This document shows positions 5,971 to 8,443 of a stretch of DNA of 8,443 bases, in pieces (the stretch's first letter is position 1; each line of letters starts with the position of its first letter). Under the pieces are notes generated by a model. It did no database searches. It saw nothing but the letters and a program-made list of their open reading frames with translations, and was not told the DNA's origin. Origin of the DNA: an uncultured Prevotella sp. (lineage in GTDB: Bacteria > Bacteroidota > Bacteroidia > Bacteroidales > Bacteroidaceae); the NCBI GenBank assembly GCA_946999025.1, contig CAMQBP010000077.1, positions 1 to 8,443 on the forward strand, given 5' to 3'. The position numbers and the translations under genes were made by a program.

Positions 5971-6148
5971 TGCCACCCCCTTGGCGCAAATCCGTGGCTT
6001 ACCTGATGGCCATGTGTATCGTTTGTCGTGAACGGTTTGGCCCTCAGGGCATGCTGTTTGTGTGAGGTAAGCGCCAAACTGTTAATGGGAGACCTGCATG
6101 TTAGCTAAAACCTTATTGGGTGAGGCATGCAGAATCTCCGTAAGCTGA
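5971..6148. other. Convergent intergenic region with nested inverted repeats
   Basis: No gene is seen between the converging stops. TTGGCG (5981-5986) and GCTTACCT (5997-6004) pair with CGCCAA (6072-6077) and AGGTAAGC (6065-6072), leaving about 10 bases bulged on one side; inside, GGCCA (6008-6012) can pair with TGGCC (6038-6042). A second set, GGAGA-CTGCATG (6088-6092, 6094-6100), pairs with CATGCAG-TCTCC (6126-6132, 6135-6139). A third, GGGTGA (6118-6123), pairs with TCACCC (6149-6154) and overlaps the transporter stop. They probably act as bidirectional termination or mRNA 3' end structures, but no clear T-tract is present. Confidence 0.5.
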
Positions 6149-7864
6149 TCACCCATTGTGCTGCCGAACACCCATACGAGCCTCAACAACATTCACCACA
6201 TAGTCGCCCAGTTTTTCACATTCTTGAATGATATCCATGTAGATGGTACCAATGGCATAGGTATATAGATGCGCATTGATATCGGTGATGTTGGTTGTCT
6301 TGAGTTGGTTTCGATAGCTGTTGATTTCGTTCTCGATGTTAAAAGACAGACTGGTATCCAGATTAGCCTTTCGTCCAGAGAGGATGACGTTCATCTGTGT
6401 GAGGGCATCGTCGGTGAGTTCGAACATCTGATGCAACTGCTCGTACAGTTTTTCGGGGAACTCTTCCTTGCCACTGCGCTTGCGTTTCAAGGCACGGGCA
6501 ATGTTGTAGCAACTGTCTCCGATACTCTCTATCTCGGTAATCTCTCGCAACATCGAGCGTATCTTCATCTTGGTATCGTCGCTAAGGTGCGCCGTTCCCA
6601 CTTGATCCAGATAGTTGGCAATCTCTATTTCCATATTGTCGCTGATGCCTTCGTATTTCTCTATCCGGTCGAATATTCTGGTAAACACATTTTCATCCTT
6701 TTCGTTAAGCAGGTCTCTCACCATCCCGAACATGCGCTGCATGCGTCCGGCAAACGACCGTATCTCTTTATGTGCCTCCAATACCGAAAGCTCTGGCGTC
6801 TTCATGATGCCCGCTTGGATGAATTGCAGACGGAAGTCTTCCTCGTCATCGCTGTGCCTTGGCTTAATCAGCATGCATACCAACCGCTCTATTTGGGGGA
6901 TAAACCATATCAAGACAGCTGTATTCATGATGTTGAAAGACGAGTGGAAGGCCGCCAAAACGATAGGCAGTTTTACGGCCAGTTGCTCCTGTGTCAGGTT
7001 GTGTCCCATGGGGTCGTAGTGCACTAAGCCGCACACTGCATTGACAAACGGATAGTATACGCACAACACCCAAATCACTCCGATGACGTTAAACACCAAA
7101 TGGGCCAATGCGGTTCGTCGCGCTTGGGTGTTGGCTCCTAAGGCCGCAAGGTTGGCTGTGGCCGTGGTACCGATGTTCTCACCCATCACAAGCGCGATAC
7201 CCAGATAGATGGGAAGCACGCCGGAAGAGCATAACAGGATGGTGATAGCCATCACAGCAGCCGACGACTGTACGATACAGGTGATGATGGAGCCAATAAA
7301 CAGAAAAGAAAGTATCGTAAGATAACTGTCAACGTCGAACGATTTGAAAAAATCAATGATTTGCGGATTGCTCTCCAGTTGCAGCTCTTTGCCCGACGTG
7401 TTGAGCAAAACCAAACTGAAGAACATGAAAGAGATGCCAAAGAGGAAATCACCAACATACCGCATCTTGCGACTGTAAATCAGTATGATGCCCACGAGGA
7501 AAGACGGAAAGACAAAGCTGGTCAGGTCGACCGAATACCCTAAGGACATGATCCACGCCGTGAGCGTGGTTCCAATGTTCGCACCCATAATCACCGATAT
7601 GGCCTGGGCAAGCGTCAACAGTCCTGCATTGACAAACGACACGGTCATCACCGTGGTGGCCGAAGATGACTGTACGGCACAGGTGATGAACGTACCAGTG
7701 AGCATGCCGGTGAAACGATTGGTGGTCATGGCACTCAAAATGTGGCGCAACTGTGAGCCTGCCATCTTTTGAAGAGCTTCGCTCATTACTTTCATACCAT
7801 AAATCAGCAGAGCCAATGAGCCGATGATCTTGAAAAAAATCGCTAAATAATCACTCGTTGTCAT
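6149..7864 (-). CDS. Na/Pi cotransporter family protein with C-terminal PhoU-like domain
   Basis: A 571-residue inner-membrane protein of the phosphate:Na+ symporter (PNaS) family. The membrane part (about 1-335) holds the two repeated signature units of the family: QSSSATT (65-71) with GANIGTT (94-100), and QSSAAVM (199-205) with GENIGTT (228-234). They face each other as inverted-topology repeats and carry the Na+ and phosphate site. Several hydrophobic segments lie between and after them (for example 115-132, 140-155, 256-272, 311-330). Residues about 355-565 form a cytoplasmic helical PhoU-like domain with two E-x-x-x-D metal-binding signatures, ESIGD (446-450) and EKLGD (550-554). The expected role is sodium-driven phosphate movement, with the PhoU-like tail sensing or gating; the direction and exact substrate cannot be told. 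The ATG at 7864 fits the family N-terminus. The gene is divergent from the nucleoside kinase gene. Confidence 0.93.
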   Translation of the reverse strand: MTTSDYLAIFFKIIGSLALLIYGMKVMSEALQKMAGSQLRHILSAMTTNRFTGMLTGTFITCAVQSSSATTVMTVSFVNAGLLTLAQAISVIMGANIGTTLTAWIMSLGYSVDLTSFVFPSFLVGIILIYSRKMRYVGDFLFGISFMFFSLVLLNTSGKELQLESNPQIIDFFKSFDVDSYLTILSFLFIGSIITCIVQSSAAVMAITILLCSSGVLPIYLGIALVMGENIGTTATANLAALGANTQARRTALAHLVFNVIGVIWVLCVYYPFVNAVCGLVHYDPMGHNLTQEQLAVKLPIVLAAFHSSFNIMNTAVLIWFIPQIERLVCMLIKPRHSDDEEDFRLQFIQAGIMKTPELSVLEAHKEIRSFAGRMQRMFGMVRDLLNEKDENVFTRIFDRIEKYEGISDNMEIEIANYLDQVGTAHLSDDTKMKIRSMLREITEIESIGDSCYNIARALKRKRSGKEEFPEKLYEQLHQMFELTDDALTQMNVILSGRKANLDTSLSFNIENEINSYRNQLKTTNITDINAHLYTYAIGTIYMDIIQECEKLGDYVVNVVEARMGVRQHNG

Positions 7865-7892
7865 AATAATTGAATTGTAATGCGATATAATT

Positions 7893-7922
7893 TTTGCGCT
7901 TCAGTAAAAATCGTTATCTTTA
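7893..7922 (+). promoter_or_regulatory. Candidate Bacteroidota-type promoter for the nucleoside kinase gene
   Basis: TTTG at 7893-7896 is followed after 18 bp by TATCTTTA (7915-7922), a one-mismatch TAnnTTTG box, about 40 bp before the ATG at 7962. The spacing is 1 bp short of the usual 19-21. No equally good minus-strand promoter for the transporter was found in the same gap. Confidence 0.4.
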
Positions 7923-7961
7923 CGCTCCGTAACATTTTAATAACCAAAACGAACGAGGCTG

Positions 7962-8443
7962 ATGAAACAAGTATTGCAAATTTGTTGCAAAAATAACAAA
8001 AAAACTCAAGATGTAGCTATCGGAAGCACACTTTCTGATGTATTCATGCAATTTAATTTGAAAATGCCATACGGGCCCATCTGTGCGAGAGTGAATAACA
8101 GAGTCGTTGGGATGAACTATCAACTGTACCACAACAAAGATGTAGAGTTCTTGGACATGCACGATGCTTCGGCATCAAGAAACTACACCCGAACGCTGTT
8201 CTTCATTCTGTGCAAGGCTGTTCACGACCTCTATCCTGGGTCGAGAGTGGTGATTGACATTCCCGTTTCCAACGGCTATTACATCAACCTACACATCGGA
8301 CGCGAGGTAACCGATGAAGATGCAACGCGCATTCGCGAACGCATGCAGCAAATCATTGACGAGAAAATTCCCATCGAACGTTTCGAGGTGCGTACCGAAG
8401 AGGCCATCCGCATGTTTGAGCAGAAGGGTGATGAGGCCAAGGT
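7962..8443 (+). CDS. Nucleoside (uridine) kinase, N-terminal part; 3' end cut by window
   Basis: Translation from the ATG at 7962 stays open for 160 codons to the right edge. A GAGG at 7955-7958 lies just upstream. Residues about 1-65 resemble a TGS domain (RVNNRVVGMNYQLYHNKDVEFLD, about 43-65), and about 66-150 resemble the editing-associated region of threonyl-tRNA synthetase (NYTRTLFFILCKAVHDLYPG at 74-93, then VSNGYYINLHIG). This N-terminal module is typical of the roughly 550-residue Bacteroidota and Firmicutes 'nucleoside kinase', in which a P-loop phosphoribulokinase/uridine kinase domain follows; that domain would lie beyond the window, so the kinase assignment rests on recalled family architecture. 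The expected role is pyrimidine nucleoside salvage in the cytoplasm. A threonyl-tRNA synthetase itself is less likely because the spacing and sequence differ from ThrRS. Confidence 0.8.
   Translation, partial: MKQVLQICCKNNKKTQDVAIGSTLSDVFMQFNLKMPYGPICARVNNRVVGMNYQLYHNKDVEFLDMHDASASRNYTRTLFFILCKAVHDLYPGSRVVIDIPVSNGYYINLHIGREVTDEDATRIRERMQQIIDEKIPIERFEVRTEEAIRMFEQKGDEAK

Noticed and set aside
6269..7027. Plus-strand open frame of 252 codons
   Set aside because: Fully antisense to the PhoU-like part of the transporter; its length is explained by the reverse reading of helical coding sequence.
7920..8162. Minus-strand open frame of 80 codons upstream of the transporter
   Set aside because: Antisense to the conserved TGS-like start of the nucleoside kinase and without known motifs.

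Overview
The window looks like a chromosomal stretch from a member of the Bacteroidota, most likely a Prevotella-like Bacteroidales. The evidence is moderate GC content, promoter candidates of the TTTG / TAnnTTTG type, mostly weak ribosome binding sites, and family variants typical of that phylum: tandem FKBP-type isomerases, a sirtuin without zinc cysteines, a Na/Pi cotransporter fused to a PhoU-like tail, and a nucleoside kinase that starts with a threonyl-tRNA-synthetase-like region. No mobile element, tRNA, rRNA or CRISPR array was seen.

Left part, all on the minus strand. A large fusion gene (class I glutamine-amidotransferase-like gamma-glutamyl hydrolase followed by an M19 dipeptidase) runs off the left edge, so only its first 455 codons are present. 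Its ATG overlaps the TGA of an upstream Lrp/AsnC regulator (1364-1843), so the two are probably one translationally coupled unit. A promoter candidate lies about 35 bp upstream of the regulator. A long hairpin with a T-rich tail (1994-2040) separates this unit from the next one.

Middle, minus strand: three FKBP-type peptidyl-prolyl isomerase genes in a row, transcribed from 4658 down to 2133. The first appears cytoplasmic (FklB-like), the second is a predicted lipoprotein, and the third has an ordinary signal peptide. The last two are clear paralogues. Together they look like one folding-helper cluster that serves more than one compartment.

Middle, plus strand: a zinc-less sirtuin deacylase (4825-5529), divergent from the FKBP cluster across a 166-bp gap with promoter candidates on both strands, then a small DUF1893 protein (5623-5970) with an unusually strong Shine-Dalgarno sequence. 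A 178-bp convergent gap (5971-6148) with several inverted repeats follows.

Right part: a Na/Pi cotransporter with a PhoU-like regulatory tail on the minus strand (6149-7864), and, divergent from it, the 5' part of a nucleoside (uridine) kinase on the plus strand from 7962 to the window edge.

Nothing here amounts to a clearly new system. The points most worth a second look are the regulator-coupled hydrolase/dipeptidase fusion, the multi-compartment FKBP cluster, and the substituted acyl-selectivity position in the sirtuin.
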